The notes under the pieces are model-generated. The model saw only the letters and a list, made by a program, of their open reading frames with translations, did not search any database and was not told the origin of the DNA. Source: Prostheceraeus crozeri (taxonomy: Eukaryota > Platyhelminthes > Polycladida > Euryleptidae). Taken from it: a DNA stretch of 64,000 nt. Positions 1 to 8,691 of this stretch are shown here, piece by piece (within the stretch, counting starts at the first letter, position 1; each line of letters starts with the position of its first letter). The DNA lies in assembly GCA_907163375.1 (NCBI GenBank), contig CAJQUW010003203.1:62001-126000 (forward strand). Direction: 5' to 3'. Position numbers and translations under genes: made by a program.

Positions 1-1194
1 AATATCAATTTGTGGGATGTAGTTTGATTTCAGCTTTGTATAATGCACTTTCTTGAAAGTATGCTCAGATAAAATACTGCAGCTTTTTGGCTGGTATGGT
101 ATCATTGCTATCAATGGAGCTTCAACATCTCCCACACGTACATCTTCACCAATATTGGAATATATCTGAAAATAGTTAATACGACGCGATAGTGACATGT
201 CTGCGCTAGCTTTGGTTACAGTACCACTTTTAAAGATATTTTGATCAAAACCCAAAATGTCCATTAGAGTTTTATTCATAATTAGTTCAATACCTTTTCC
301 ACTTATAGTGAGAGACAAAGTACCTTCTTTTTCAGAAAATGAAATATGTTGCTCATTAATCACTTCATTTAAATAATCTACAACCAATTTAACTGAAGTA
401 ATAATGCGAGGCATCAACACTCTTGTTTCATGTAAGATACCACCTAAAGGCTCTACACACTTTTTGTGTAAAGATACGGTCCATTCTGTATCAAATTGAT
501 TTGACCTTTCACATGGTAAATGTTGCATATCAAATTTTCCATGAACAGCTGCAGAACGATGTCGTAAGAACTGATGAAAATCTTTTGAACAAACTAATAC
601 TAGATCATCATCATTTAATTTACTTATTGCAATATGATTAGATGATTTGATATAAGTCAATATTGCCACTTGTTTACCATCAACTCGAAGGAGATAATTA
701 AATTTCTTCAATAATGTTTCAGGAGTCATGTTTGTCTTTCTTGGCTTAATCACAATCTTCTTCACCAACGTCTTCTCATTTTTTGGAATAAGATCTACAT
801 AATAAGCTTCCTCTCGATATATTAACTGTTTATGACCACTTGGGTGGTAATTAACGTTATAATTATCATAGCTTGTTAAGGCGCTAGCGAGGTAACCTAA
901 ATCATTTCTTAAACTTGGACTTAAACCAACAATCCAATCTTTCTCAACTCCATGATGTACATAATTATGATCATCATTGTGCGGAGTAAATTGGACAATA
1001 TGTTTACACGCTTTATTCAGGAAATCATATATAAACTTTTTACATGATAAGAGATCTTTCTTTGGCCACTGTGGAATGTATACTCGGCAGCTCTTTTCAC
1101 ATTGGTAAGCAGCTGTGCGTCTCATATTAATAGTCATCACCTCATGATCAAAAGTATAGACACAGTTGCTATGAACAAGTTGAGTGACACCCAC
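1..1194 (-). pseudogene. Polinton penton-like protein, second paralogue (partial)
   Basis: Matches 29081-30513 of Polinton B, where the same gene ends with residues IPFHKDAVTSITLHF, a C-terminal signature I associate with Polinton penton-like minor capsid proteins. Near its front it reads WEVGV, the signature also seen near the N-terminus of the neighbouring 516-residue protein (GEWEVGV in 27434-28984). The two are therefore likely tandem paralogues. The window edge cuts the gene, and the copy is broken. Confidence 0.6.
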
Positions 1195-1346
1195 TTCCCA
1201 CTTTCAATTTAGCTGTTGTGTATGATCAATGGGAGTAGAAAAGAGTGCGGCTCGATTACTAGCAAATCTCTTTGTAGCCGCATTGCTAAGCAAAATATGA
1301 TAAAACGACATTTTGATATTGCTGATCTCCGGCTTTGCACAACATC

Positions 1347-1694
1347 ATGAAGACTTGGATTTTGGACTCTCTACAATATATCAGAGTTGATCGTAATGGA
1401 AACGTACATTTCAAAAATTCTCATGGTCATACATCAAATGGTATTACATTAACATGGCGACAATTTGTCAACCTCAATGATATCATGAGGGATTTGGAAT
1501 ATTTTGAAACATTAAGATTGGGTGATCAAGTTTGGCTTCAACATTACAGAAATGAAATTCAAATCTGCCATTCTCATTCCGCAAACTGTTTCTCATTTCG
1601 CAAATACAATTGGGAGAAGTATAGAAGATACATACATCGCTCCATCATGACATTTATTCGTCGTGAGTTCATCGCCCTACTATGCAAATCTTAA
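1347..1694 (+). CDS. small Polinton protein, possibly PC4-like (first of a tandem pair)
   Basis: About 115 residues from the ATG at 1347 (an upstream TTG also reads in frame). It shares a repeated pattern with the next gene: W-x-LDSLQ-I near the start, then VHFKNS, then ITLTWRQF, then a WEKY-x-R-x-IHRSI tail. The stretch GITLTWRQFVNLNDIMRDL resembles the GISLTxEQWxxL helix of PC4/p15 transcriptional coactivators, which bind single-stranded DNA; this is a weak, by-eye similarity. It opens a plus-strand block that ends in a TBP-like gene, which would suit a transcription role. Nearly identical in copy B. Confidence 0.55.
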   Translation: MKTWILDSLQYIRVDRNGNVHFKNSHGHTSNGITLTWRQFVNLNDIMRDLEYFETLRLGDQVWLQHYRNEIQICHSHSANCFSFRKYNWEKYRRYIHRSIMTFIRREFIALLCKS

Positions 1695-1716
1695 TCAGAC
1701 ATGACTACCACACACC

Positions 1717-2367
1717 ATGAGTTGGAAATTAGATTCCCTACAACGTATTGAAACGGATCATGATCGAAACGTCTATTTCAAAGATTCAACTGGAAATGTG
1801 AGAAGAGAGTTTGCTTTATCTTATCGTCATTTTCAATCTCTACATCATATCATGAAGGATTTGAAATACTTCTATATGAAAAGACATTCACGTATTGGTA
1901 ATCGCATCTGGTTGCGCGTCAACAAACGGCGAATTCAACTCTATCATTCCCAACTCCATACTAACTTCACATTTCATCAAGGTAGTTGGGAAAAGTATAA
2001 AAGGAAGGTACATCGCTCAATTTACTCATTTTTTCATCATGAAGCGCCATCGCTACACAATCGTCAACATTCTCCGTCGCTTCAGACTCTACACCAAAAT
2101 CGATCTCACAACATTACACCAACACCTTCCAAACAGCAAGTATTACCCGGGCCGACCTCAAATGTTAGTGGTGAAGATGAACAATTCACGGAATCTTCAA
2201 CTCTTCCCAAATGGGACTGTACAGATTCTCGGCGCCCTTTCTCATTCATCGGCGCAGTCAATGCGCTTAGAGCTACAGAGACTACTACGTCGGATATGGA
2301 AGAGGGAGAGGTGTGTGATGTCGAATCTGAGTGTGGACAATATGGTGATCTCTACTCAATTGAGTGA
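1717..2367 (+). CDS. paralogue of the preceding small protein with low-complexity tail
   Basis: The first 110 residues repeat the layout of the gene at 1347 (LDSLQRIETD, VYFKDS, FALSYRHFQ, SWEKYKRKVHRSI), so the two arose by tandem duplication; 22 bases separate stop and start. The last 100 residues are low-complexity and lie over another frame that encodes a TBP-like protein starting at 2039. That tail may therefore be constrained by the overlapping gene rather than by its own function. Function is unknown; the PC4 resemblance is weaker here than in the first copy. Confidence 0.5.
   Translation: MSWKLDSLQRIETDHDRNVYFKDSTGNVRREFALSYRHFQSLHHIMKDLKYFYMKRHSRIGNRIWLRVNKRRIQLYHSQLHTNFTFHQGSWEKYKRKVHRSIYSFFHHEAPSLHNRQHSPSLQTLHQNRSHNITPTPSKQQVLPGPTSNVSGEDEQFTESSTLPKWDCTDSRRPFSFIGAVNALRATETTTSDMEEGEVCDVESECGQYGDLYSIE
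1996..2003 (+). promoter_or_regulatory. TATA box for the TBP-like gene
   Basis: TATAAAAG lies 43 bases before the ATG at 2039, inside the preceding ORF. It is kept at 31315-31322 in copy B. A start about 30 bases downstream would leave a leader of only about 13 nt. Confidence 0.5.
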
Positions 2368-2584
2368 AAGTGTATCATTTTTGAAGATTCGTACCAGCAG
2401 TTACAATTTGTGTTATGAACCCGAACTTTTTCCTGCAGCTCTCAGTAGTTGTTGGTTACCTGTGCATGTTGCACTCTTTCATAATAGTAAAGTGATCATT
2501 ACTGGACTAAAATCTCATGTACAAGCAAATGTGATCCTAGACTATCTCATCGAGTATCTACGCACCCAGCGGATTGTAAAATAA
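2039..2584 (+). CDS. TATA-binding-protein homologue encoded by a Polinton
   Basis: 181 residues, the size of the TBP core. Both halves of the TBP saddle can be aligned by eye. The first runs TKIDLTTLHQHLPNSKYYPG (compare [20 protein letters not shown] in eukaryotic TBP), then MLVVKM, then LFPNGTVQILGA (TBP IFSSGKMVCTGA). The second runs NMV (TBP QNMVGSC), YEPELFP (identical in TBP), then ALFHNSKVIITGLK (TBP LIFVSGKVVLTGAK). Phenylalanines that intercalate DNA in TBP have counterparts in LFPNG, ELFP and LFHNS. It would bind TATA boxes, several of which sit before genes of this element. The ATG at 2039 is chosen because the fold starts just after it and a TATA box precedes it. It overlaps the previous ORF in another frame. 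The reading frame is open. Confidence 0.85.
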   Translation: MKRHRYTIVNILRRFRLYTKIDLTTLHQHLPNSKYYPGRPQMLVVKMNNSRNLQLFPNGTVQILGALSHSSAQSMRLELQRLLRRIWKRERCVMSNLSVDNMVISTQLSESVSFLKIRTSSYNLCYEPELFPAALSSCWLPVHVALFHNSKVIITGLKSHVQANVILDYLIEYLRTQRIVK

Positions 2585-2615
2585 AAAACAATTTTTCCAA
2601 CATGATGTTTTTATT
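2580..2615. terminator. paired poly(A) signals between convergent genes
   Basis: AATAAA at 2580-2585 on the plus strand contains the stop codon of the TBP-like gene. The reverse-strand AATAAA (tttatt at 2610-2615) serves the minus-strand protease-capsid block. Confidence 0.5.
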
Positions 2616-2714
2616 TCAAATCATGATAGAACTTACAAATCATTTTTTCATTAGAGGATGGATTACATGAAAAGTTTTGAATAACAGATACAAATCGAGA
2701 TACATGTAAACGTT

Positions 2715-3071
2715 TTAAGATGAAGTACAGTACAAAGCACCACACGTTGATGAAAGTGGATGTTGTAGTATGCGTTCATTTCGCTGATATTGACGCGTAT
2801 GTTTTCTCAACCACTGCTGTGTTGGTATATTTGCAGGTTGAGCAAGAGAGTCAAATAGCTCACCACGTCGGTCTTCTCCAATAAAGATCGCTTTCCAATG
2901 CTCACCGCCTAAATTCTGCGAATGAGTGTTTAGCACAATAAAGATGGGATAGTGATTTACTGCAGGTGGTAAGGTATCGAGCGAATAGACATTATCGAAA
3001 GCTTTCAACGTCACTTCGTCTGCATTACGCTGTACTTTAGTTTTAATATCGTCAGCAGTCAACCAACTCAT
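2715..3071 (-). CDS. adenain-like cysteine protease (PRO)
   Basis: 118 residues. The catalytic pattern of the adenovirus-type (C5) maturation protease is visible: GEHWKAI holds the histidine, ELFDS the acidic residue, and STCGALYC the cysteine. In related viruses the enzyme cleaves capsid and core precursors inside the particle. Its ATG overlaps the stop of the capsid gene as TAATG, so the two are probably translated from one message. It faces the TBP-like gene tail to tail. Confidence 0.85.
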   Translation of the reverse strand: MSWLTADDIKTKVQRNADEVTLKAFDNVYSLDTLPPAVNHYPIFIVLNTHSQNLGGEHWKAIFIGEDRRGELFDSLAQPANIPTQQWLRKHTRQYQRNERILQHPLSSTCGALYCTSS

Positions 3072-4349
3072 TAACGATTATACTGAAGAATCACGTCACG
3101 ATACTTTGTAATTTCAATATTTGAATCGAAGACTGCATAAATTAATACATTGATCGTCTCAGGTAGTGTTCTTTTGAACGTCAAATCCAAACGAATATTA
3201 TGAGGCACGTTCGCTTGATGATAGGGTGCACTAATATCGCTGTCAGCAGTCAAATCAAATGCATAAATAGTATATCCACTCTTAAACTCTTTCATAGTGA
3301 GTCCGTTGGTGTCATCCGTATTGTAAAAGCCAAAGACATCCATAGAATCAACATAACTGCGCATAAATTGATCCGAAGCAAAATCTGGTTTGTAGGGTGG
3401 ACCAGGATGACTCACACCATTTACACGTAAAGCAATTTCACTTAACTGATTGTGTTTAAAATTGAAAGGATTCTTCTTTATATTACCATTAAATGCAGCA
3501 TTTTCAACCATTGCCACCATGAGGAGCTTCGGTGCTTCCGATGGAAAGAGGCCATCTTTCATGAAACTCTTTTGATCTTTCGGAATTGTAAAGGTAAGAA
3601 GCTTTGTATGCTGAACGGGGTAAATGGCATTTTGGCGGTTAAGACCTTCAGCATGTCCCTCTAATGACACTTGGTTTCGGTACTACTCAACGAATGCAAA
3701 GTGCAATATCTTCCACATGAATTCTAAAATTGTCAACTTTAGCAAATGCATTCAGCGCAAATTCAGGCTTATTCAATGTCAGCTTGAGTCGCATGCTGGT
3801 ATTACAGAGTAAAAACTTTGACTGTCTAAAGAAGTCTAAATTCAGCGGACCATATAGCTGACATACTTTACTAACTTTAATCATAGCAGATCGCTTTACA
3901 AAGCCACTGTTTGTTTCAGCATCAAATTTTCCTGCTTCATCTCTGTACCATCCCATGGCTTCCATATAACTTTTTTGTGCTGCTGGATGAAACTGTGATA
4001 CATGATTGAAATATGATTTATAGGGATAATCGCTTTGACCACCTTCCACCTGCTGCTCTCCAATCGTTAGAGAAACATCGCGAAGTAATGTAGTCAATGG
4101 TAAATTGTTCAGTCCAACTTTATGTGTATCGTCAATAGCAGTTCCATCTGCTTGCTGAATTCTAAACCTCAAATCAACCATCGCATAACTCAAATCTATG
4201 TAGTCATCACTACCACCAGGAATAACAAATTCAATGGGGCCAGCATTCTCAGCTGTTCGAGGATGATAATCTACAATACTTGAACTAAGAATATCTGTCT
4301 GTATGGCTTGTTGATCAAACAAACAAAACCCGGAAGTTTTACACTCCAT
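3071..4349 (-). pseudogene. Polinton major capsid protein (double jelly roll), broken
   Basis: The N-terminal part shows the hexon-like Polinton capsid pattern: IEFVIPGGSDDYIDLSYA, LRFRIQQADGT, NLPLTTLLRDVSLTIGEQQV and YPYKSYFNHVSQF. This family forms the trimeric capsomers of Polinton and adintovirus particles. It is followed without spacing by the protease and preceded by the basic core-like gene. The reading is interrupted about once. Confidence 0.85.
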
Positions 4350-4351
4350 GA

Positions 4352-4807
4352 TTAGAAGTTATAGCAGCGTCGTCGTTTAGCGCCTGGTGAATGATCAGAG
4401 CCTCTGCGACGTTTGCGTGAATGCCTTTTGACTGAAGATCGCACCTTACCAGCTCCGCGATGTTTCCTTCTTCCTTTTTTCATTCGTTTAGGCGATTTCT
4501 TTCCTTGAGTAACACCAGCAAAGGTCTGCTTCAATGTTTTTAAACCGCGTTCCTTCCCACGATTCAACAAACTGCTCTTAAAACTTCTACCTCTGGAAAG
4601 ATCACTAGCAACATCACCAGCAAAGCCAACGGCATTACTTAAAACATTTCGTTTTAAAGATCTTCCGACATTGGATATGAGAGGTGCCACAGCAGATTTC
4701 AGTGCACCAAGTATGCTACCTCCACGTTGGCGGCGAGCGCCGATGTAAATTTGTCCTCCACCACTTACATAGGAAGGTCCTGAAAAAAATGAGGCAGTTG
4801 GATTCAT
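4352..4807 (-). CDS. basic core-like protein
   Basis: 151 residues, rich in Lys and Arg at the C-terminus (KGRRKHRGAGKVRSS, KRHSRKRRRG) after a Gly-rich start (SGGGQIYIGARRQRGGS). It sits directly upstream of the capsid gene with a 2-base gap. Composition and position resemble the small basic DNA-condensing core proteins of adenoviruses, but no specific motif proves it. It may bind the packaged DNA. Confidence 0.6.
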   Translation of the reverse strand: MNPTASFFSGPSYVSGGGQIYIGARRQRGGSILGALKSAVAPLISNVGRSLKRNVLSNAVGFAGDVASDLSRGRSFKSSLLNRGKERGLKTLKQTFAGVTQGKKSPKRMKKGRRKHRGAGKVRSSVKRHSRKRRRGSDHSPGAKRRRCYNF

Positions 4808-4848
4808 AGCTCAAACCCTAAACATTGATAGTTACAACTTTGCATGAA

Positions 4849-5939
4849 TCACTGTCGATCACTTAGATGAAAGATGTCGGCACGACGCATCCAAGAGTTC
4901 ATACTTGAAAGATAACCAGTCCATTTAACAAGACACCATTCTTCACCTTGTCGTTTTTTACATCGGATGATTTTCTCTACCAAATATGTTTCACTTTCAG
5001 TGACTACCTCAATCTCATCGCGGTAAAAGCTACCCTCAATTTCTTCATTATCGTAATCTTTCAACTTGTAGGTGGTCGGAGAGTCTTTTTGATTAATCCT
5101 TGATACTGTAAATACCTCCTCTGTCCAATTCGGAAGGTACCCTTTAGCAAAAACACTTTTCACTTTTGAGATACGAACTTTATCGCCAATTTTCACATCA
5201 CTTTTCACATGAGTGCGTTTACGTTGGAATGATTCGCGCACTTTATCTACATTGTCAGCATTTACATCTACTGGTCTGAGTCCAATAGAACGATGGATAG
5301 AGTGATTGTAGGCATGGAGTGTATCTTGTAGAACCTTTGTCCAATTTTGTGTCAAGTTGGCAGTAAAATGTAGCGACAAGCGATTTTTTAATGTGCGATT
5401 AAAACGTTCAACGAGAGCAGCTTTATAAGCACTCTTTACACTAAACAACTCAATGTCATGCCTCTCAAATAATCTTCTCACATGCTGATTTTCAAACTCT
5501 TTTCCTTGATCACTCTGAATTCTTTTTGGAATGCGACCCTCGAAAAAAAATTGTTTGGAAATTTTTTGCTACTCCTTTCCCTTTTTTAGTTTTTTATTTG
5601 AGCCAGCATAACGCGCGGAAAATAAAAATATCAATACGGTTAAAAAAAAAAATTGCCCGAGTTTTTGTTTTTGATCGAGGCAACATCACACAAATCTGCT
5701 TGCCACTGTTCATCGATGTCATGAACAATATAATGGGGGGTGCGGTACTTCTTTTTCGCTTGTTTGTGGAGTGTATAGGTAGCCTGACCCTTTAACCATC
5801 GTTTCACTTGTGATTGTGGAAGACCACTCGCTTTTGATAATTTCTTGATCGATGCAAATCCTTCCGGATGTTTTACATCATAATAGATTGACTTCAAACG
5901 TTCAGTCGATGACGACTGACTCTTTTTCCTCCTTCTCAT
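4849..5939 (-). pseudogene. Polinton integrase with chromodomain, broken
   Basis: Retrovirus-type DDE integrase: QWQADLCDV holds the first Asp, QSDQGKEF the second (seen clearly in copy B), and ALVERFNRTLK the Glu. The C-terminus ends in a chromodomain (VEKIIRCKKR, then EWCLVKWTGY, then NSWMRR). The enzyme inserts the linear element and makes the 6-bp target duplication. I place the start at the internal methionine of MRRRKKSQ because the residues before it overlap a separate Cys-rich ORF. The copy is broken, with about two breaks. Confidence 0.85.
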
Positions 5940-6117
5940 CTTTTTGTTTTCTTGCCTTTCTACATTTACAACAACTGCAGCATTTAGCTTTAGCGGTTTT
6001 GCGATCGTGTTCACATTGCTTAGGGGTTTCAATATGAGAGCTGGCGCAGCAAGTGCAAGTGACAACGACATTCACCTCTGGCGGCTCATTACATGGCAAG
6101 CAACACATCTGCTTCAT
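5902..6117 (-). CDS. small cysteine-rich basic-acidic protein
   Basis: 71 residues with Cys clusters (MCCLPC, TCTCCAS, KCCSCCKCRK) and a charged tail (KDEKEEKE). It starts one base after the stop of the upstream gene and overlaps the integrase start. It is identical in copy B, as expected for a real gene, though that region is nearly identical throughout. The clusters could bind zinc. Not recognised. Confidence 0.4.
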   Translation of the reverse strand: MKQMCCLPCNEPPEVNVVVTCTCCASSHIETPKQCEHDRKTAKAKCCSCCKCRKARKQKDEKEEKESVVID

Positions 6118-6118
6118 A

Positions 6119-6817
6119 TTAATAGTCTGAGAACATGTATTTCTTGGGAGGAGCTGTTTTACGTTTTCCTTTTACTAGTTTTAGTGGTGGCGTAGATCTA
6201 CGTCGAGTTCTTCCTCTTGTTTGCTTAGTGAGTGTGGGAGGGGATGTAGCAGGTGACGTCTTAAACCAATTTGTTGGCATTTTCATCGTCTGAAGCATTG
6301 GAGCAGTAGCCACTGTTGAATCAAGTTCTTTCAATGTCTCATTATTCAAAGCAAATTTTGGCACATTATGCTTTTTCAATAGTTTAAGAAAGTACGTGTA
6401 TGTCCAACCAGGTGGAACATAGCCCTGACGGCGCTTTCTACGTGTCGCATACTGAATCAAGTCTTCATAACGTGAAGCATCAATCACTTTATTTTCATCT
6501 GTAATGATTTCTCCTCTATCATTTACATTGAGATGGGGTTCAATACTATTGAAAAGAGATATGGCATGTGCGCGAGATGCTAAAGGTGTAGCAGTCGATA
6601 CAGAGTCACGCATCTTATTCTTCAAGTTTTTCAATTGCTCAACAGTTTCCGATTGTAATAATACAGCACGATGTGGATCTTTGATGTGAACATTTTGCTG
6701 AAATTCTATTTCTTTCCTATACATTTGATTTGCAAGAGGTTGCTTTACTTGCTGCATGGCAGTCAATTGTACATATTCATCCTGAGGAATAACAATCATG
6801 CGAGAATAAGAACTCAT
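6119..6817 (-). CDS. conserved Polinton protein of unknown role
   Basis: 232 residues. The middle reads RKRRQGYVPPGWTYTYFLKLLKKHNVP, which looks like a proteins-in-Polinton pattern; the C-terminus is Lys/Arg-rich (KQTRGRTRRRSTPP, GKRKTAPPKK) and may bind DNA. Its ATG overlaps the ATPase stop by 4 bases (ATGA), so the pair is translated together or from one transcript. Function not known; its place next to the ATPase suggests assembly or packaging. Confidence 0.65.
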   Translation of the reverse strand: MSSYSRMIVIPQDEYVQLTAMQQVKQPLANQMYRKEIEFQQNVHIKDPHRAVLLQSETVEQLKNLKNKMRDSVSTATPLASRAHAISLFNSIEPHLNVNDRGEIITDENKVIDASRYEDLIQYATRRKRRQGYVPPGWTYTYFLKLLKKHNVPKFALNNETLKELDSTVATAPMLQTMKMPTNWFKTSPATSPPTLTKQTRGRTRRRSTPPLKLVKGKRKTAPPKKYMFSDY

Positions 6818-7479
6818 AGTTTGTAGATAATCATGGGAGTTTTCAAAATATCACTTCGAAATCTAAATTCTTCCGGACACTCTTGCGTAAAGTCAATGAA
6901 TAAGTAACCGTGTGGTTTTTCAGTAGCCGCTTGAAAAATTTCAATCAAGGCTTTTGATCCTCTTGGTGCAACTTGTCGCGCTAAAATTTCAAATTGACTT
7001 TTATCTCGCGGATTCTTGAAAATAGCATAATAGTGTGTATTCAGGTTTCGTGTACGAGCTTCTTTTCCATCAGGAAACAAATTTTGTGTGATATAGATGA
7101 TAAAGCACCTTTTATGATGTGCTGCGCGAGTGAACATATCTGTAACATCTTTTGAATTCTTACTTTCTTTTAATAAATCATCCAATACAACAACATCATT
7201 AGACTGAAGTTTATCCACTGGAATAATTCCTTCATGTCGAATAAAGTTGCGACTTTGCAATTCCTGAAACAGCGACGGTTGATAAATACCATAACACCAA
7301 ATCACTCGATTGATGGGTTCCTTAAACAACTCCCTTCTTTTATCCAATAAATTCAGCGTGAAAATAGTTTTACCTGCATGAGATGGACCTGATACAGTCA
7401 GAACTTTATCACATTGAAGTCTGAAATCCATTATAATACTTTGAGATTCAACATTTGCATAATTAACGCTTAGAGCCAA
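6814..7479 (-). CDS. FtsK/HerA-type DNA-packaging ATPase (A32-like)
   Basis: 221 residues. Walker A is GPSHAGKT near residue 32 and Walker B is DVVVLDDLL near residue 95. A sensor-like YITQNLF segment follows (FIIYITQNLFP). Size and motifs match the genome-packaging ATPases of Polintons, adintoviruses and vaccinia A32. It would pump DNA into the capsid. It overlaps the small gene upstream by 17 bases and the 232-residue gene downstream by 4. Confidence 0.88.
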   Translation of the reverse strand: MALSVNYANVESQSIIMDFRLQCDKVLTVSGPSHAGKTIFTLNLLDKRRELFKEPINRVIWCYGIYQPSLFQELQSRNFIRHEGIIPVDKLQSNDVVVLDDLLKESKNSKDVTDMFTRAAHHKRCFIIYITQNLFPDGKEARTRNLNTHYYAIFKNPRDKSQFEILARQVAPRGSKALIEIFQAATEKPHGYLFIDFTQECPEEFRFRSDILKTPMIIYKL

Positions 7480-7819
7480 AGATATTACCCAATACGTTGC
7501 CCACGATAGGAGCTAGCATCGGTAGTAACGCTGGAAGGAAACCGACCTTTTGTGTTAGAGTTTCCCTCTTTATTTGAAGGGTGACTTTAGGATTGGAGAT
7601 GAAACGCAATTTCGTAGCATATCGCTTAAGTAACTTTCGTTGTTTTGGCGCTAATTTCTTCGTCCTCAACTTCCTCACATGAGAAATAATTTCACGAATG
7701 AATTTATCGTTAGCATGTCGTATAGCATTGTATCGCTGATTTGCTTTCATTCGTCGGAGAGCTTGAATGGCTGAAGAAAACTTTTGACTTTTACGTTTCG
7801 CCATTTTACGTTTCGCCAT
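7463..7819 (-). CDS. small basic protein with hydrophobic C-terminal helix
   Basis: 118 residues. The N-terminal 95 are strongly basic (KRKSQKFSS, RKLRTKKLAPKQRKLLKR). The C-terminus is hydrophobic and Gly-rich (GFLPALLPMLAPIVGNVLG). This combination is typical of a small conserved Polinton/adintovirus virion protein compared with adenovirus pVI or pX, thought to disrupt membranes. The role here is inferred from layout alone. Confidence 0.65.
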   Translation of the reverse strand: MAKRKMAKRKSQKFSSAIQALRRMKANQRYNAIRHANDKFIREIISHVRKLRTKKLAPKQRKLLKRYATKLRFISNPKVTLQIKRETLTQKVGFLPALLPMLAPIVGNVLGNIFGSKR

Positions 7820-7870
7820 TTTCCGTGTTAGTCTTTGCTAAAACCTATCTTTACCACATTTGCATAGGTA

Positions 7871-8200
7871 CTAACTATTGCGGCATAAGTGACACTCGAA
7901 ATGAGCAATATCACAGTGGTTACATTTGAAAAGTTGAATGCAATTACGTATGAAACAGCGTTGACAAAAAGCATGCTTACATCTCTTGAAGATGCGCTTT
8001 TCATTTCCATCCTTTCGCTTACATACATCGCAACACATAGTTTCACCGTTACTGATGTCCATAGCAAGTCTTTTTGAAGATGTGAATTTGCTAGCCTTTT
8101 CTAAATAATAGACACATGTACAGAAGGAATATACTTCGAGAGTGAGCAGGCATAGCTCGAAAACCAGTTGTGCTACAATCAAGTACCACTGCATTTTCAA
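7871..8200 (-). CDS. membrane-anchored RING-like zinc-finger protein
   Basis: 109 residues. A hydrophobic stretch at residues 5-35 (YLIVAQLVFELCLLTLEVY) could be a membrane anchor. It is followed by a Cys/His cluster: CCDVCKRKDG, then RCKHAFCQRCF, then CNHCDIAHFECHLC. The spacing resembles a RING or other E3-type finger. It overlaps the next gene by 4 bases (ATGA). A ubiquitin-ligase role would be an inference; no family was recognised. Confidence 0.55.
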   Translation of the reverse strand: MKMQWYLIVAQLVFELCLLTLEVYSFCTCVYYLEKASKFTSSKRLAMDISNGETMCCDVCKRKDGNEKRIFKRCKHAFCQRCFIRNCIQLFKCNHCDIAHFECHLCRNS

Positions 8201-8607
8201 TTTTTCTTTATAGAAAGTTGAATGTGAATATCTGAAATCGCTTCAATCACTAGACTGCTACCATGATGGTTAAATGCGTTAAGACGTTCAGCAATTTTTA
8301 TCATATGTCTTTTAAAAAATTCTTCGGGGTGATCTACCACTTCCTTTGAATAAGAAGCAAAATGGAAAGAGCGACTTTCCACCTCCTCCTTTCCAAAATG
8401 ACTAAACTTAATTTTCGCAACTAATCGCGCCATGACAATGCTATCAGAGAATGTATTCATTAACTCTAGAAATAGAGTGCTAGCATCATCGACCACTGCT
8501 TCGATGTCGGTCTCATCTTTATGAAAATTTATCACATAATCTTGAACAGCTCCTTTTAAACTTTGCCTATGAAAATGTAATGTTCCGCAGTCGTTTGAGA
8601 AAGACAT
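8197..8607 (-). CDS. protein resembling the N-terminal leader of Polinton DNA polymerases
   Basis: 136 residues. The pattern LFLELMNTF-x-DSIVMARLVAKIKF-x-SRSFHFASY-x-EFFKRHMIKIAERL, ending in a beta-rich IEAISDIHIQLSI, resembles a domain I have seen before or fused to the front of protein-primed polymerases in other Polintons. Here it would be a stand-alone gene at the opposite end from the polymerase. The likeness is by eye and moderate. Confidence 0.4.
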   Translation of the reverse strand: MSFSNDCGTLHFHRQSLKGAVQDYVINFHKDETDIEAVVDDASTLFLELMNTFSDSIVMARLVAKIKFSHFGKEEVESRSFHFASYSKEVVDHPEEFFKRHMIKIAERLNAFNHHGSSLVIEAISDIHIQLSIKKN

Positions 8608-8691
8608 GATCGCCCTCTATCTAACCCATCCATTGCATGAAAACAACTCTTCTCATAGTAACATTTATTGAATAACTGTAACAAGCATGCA

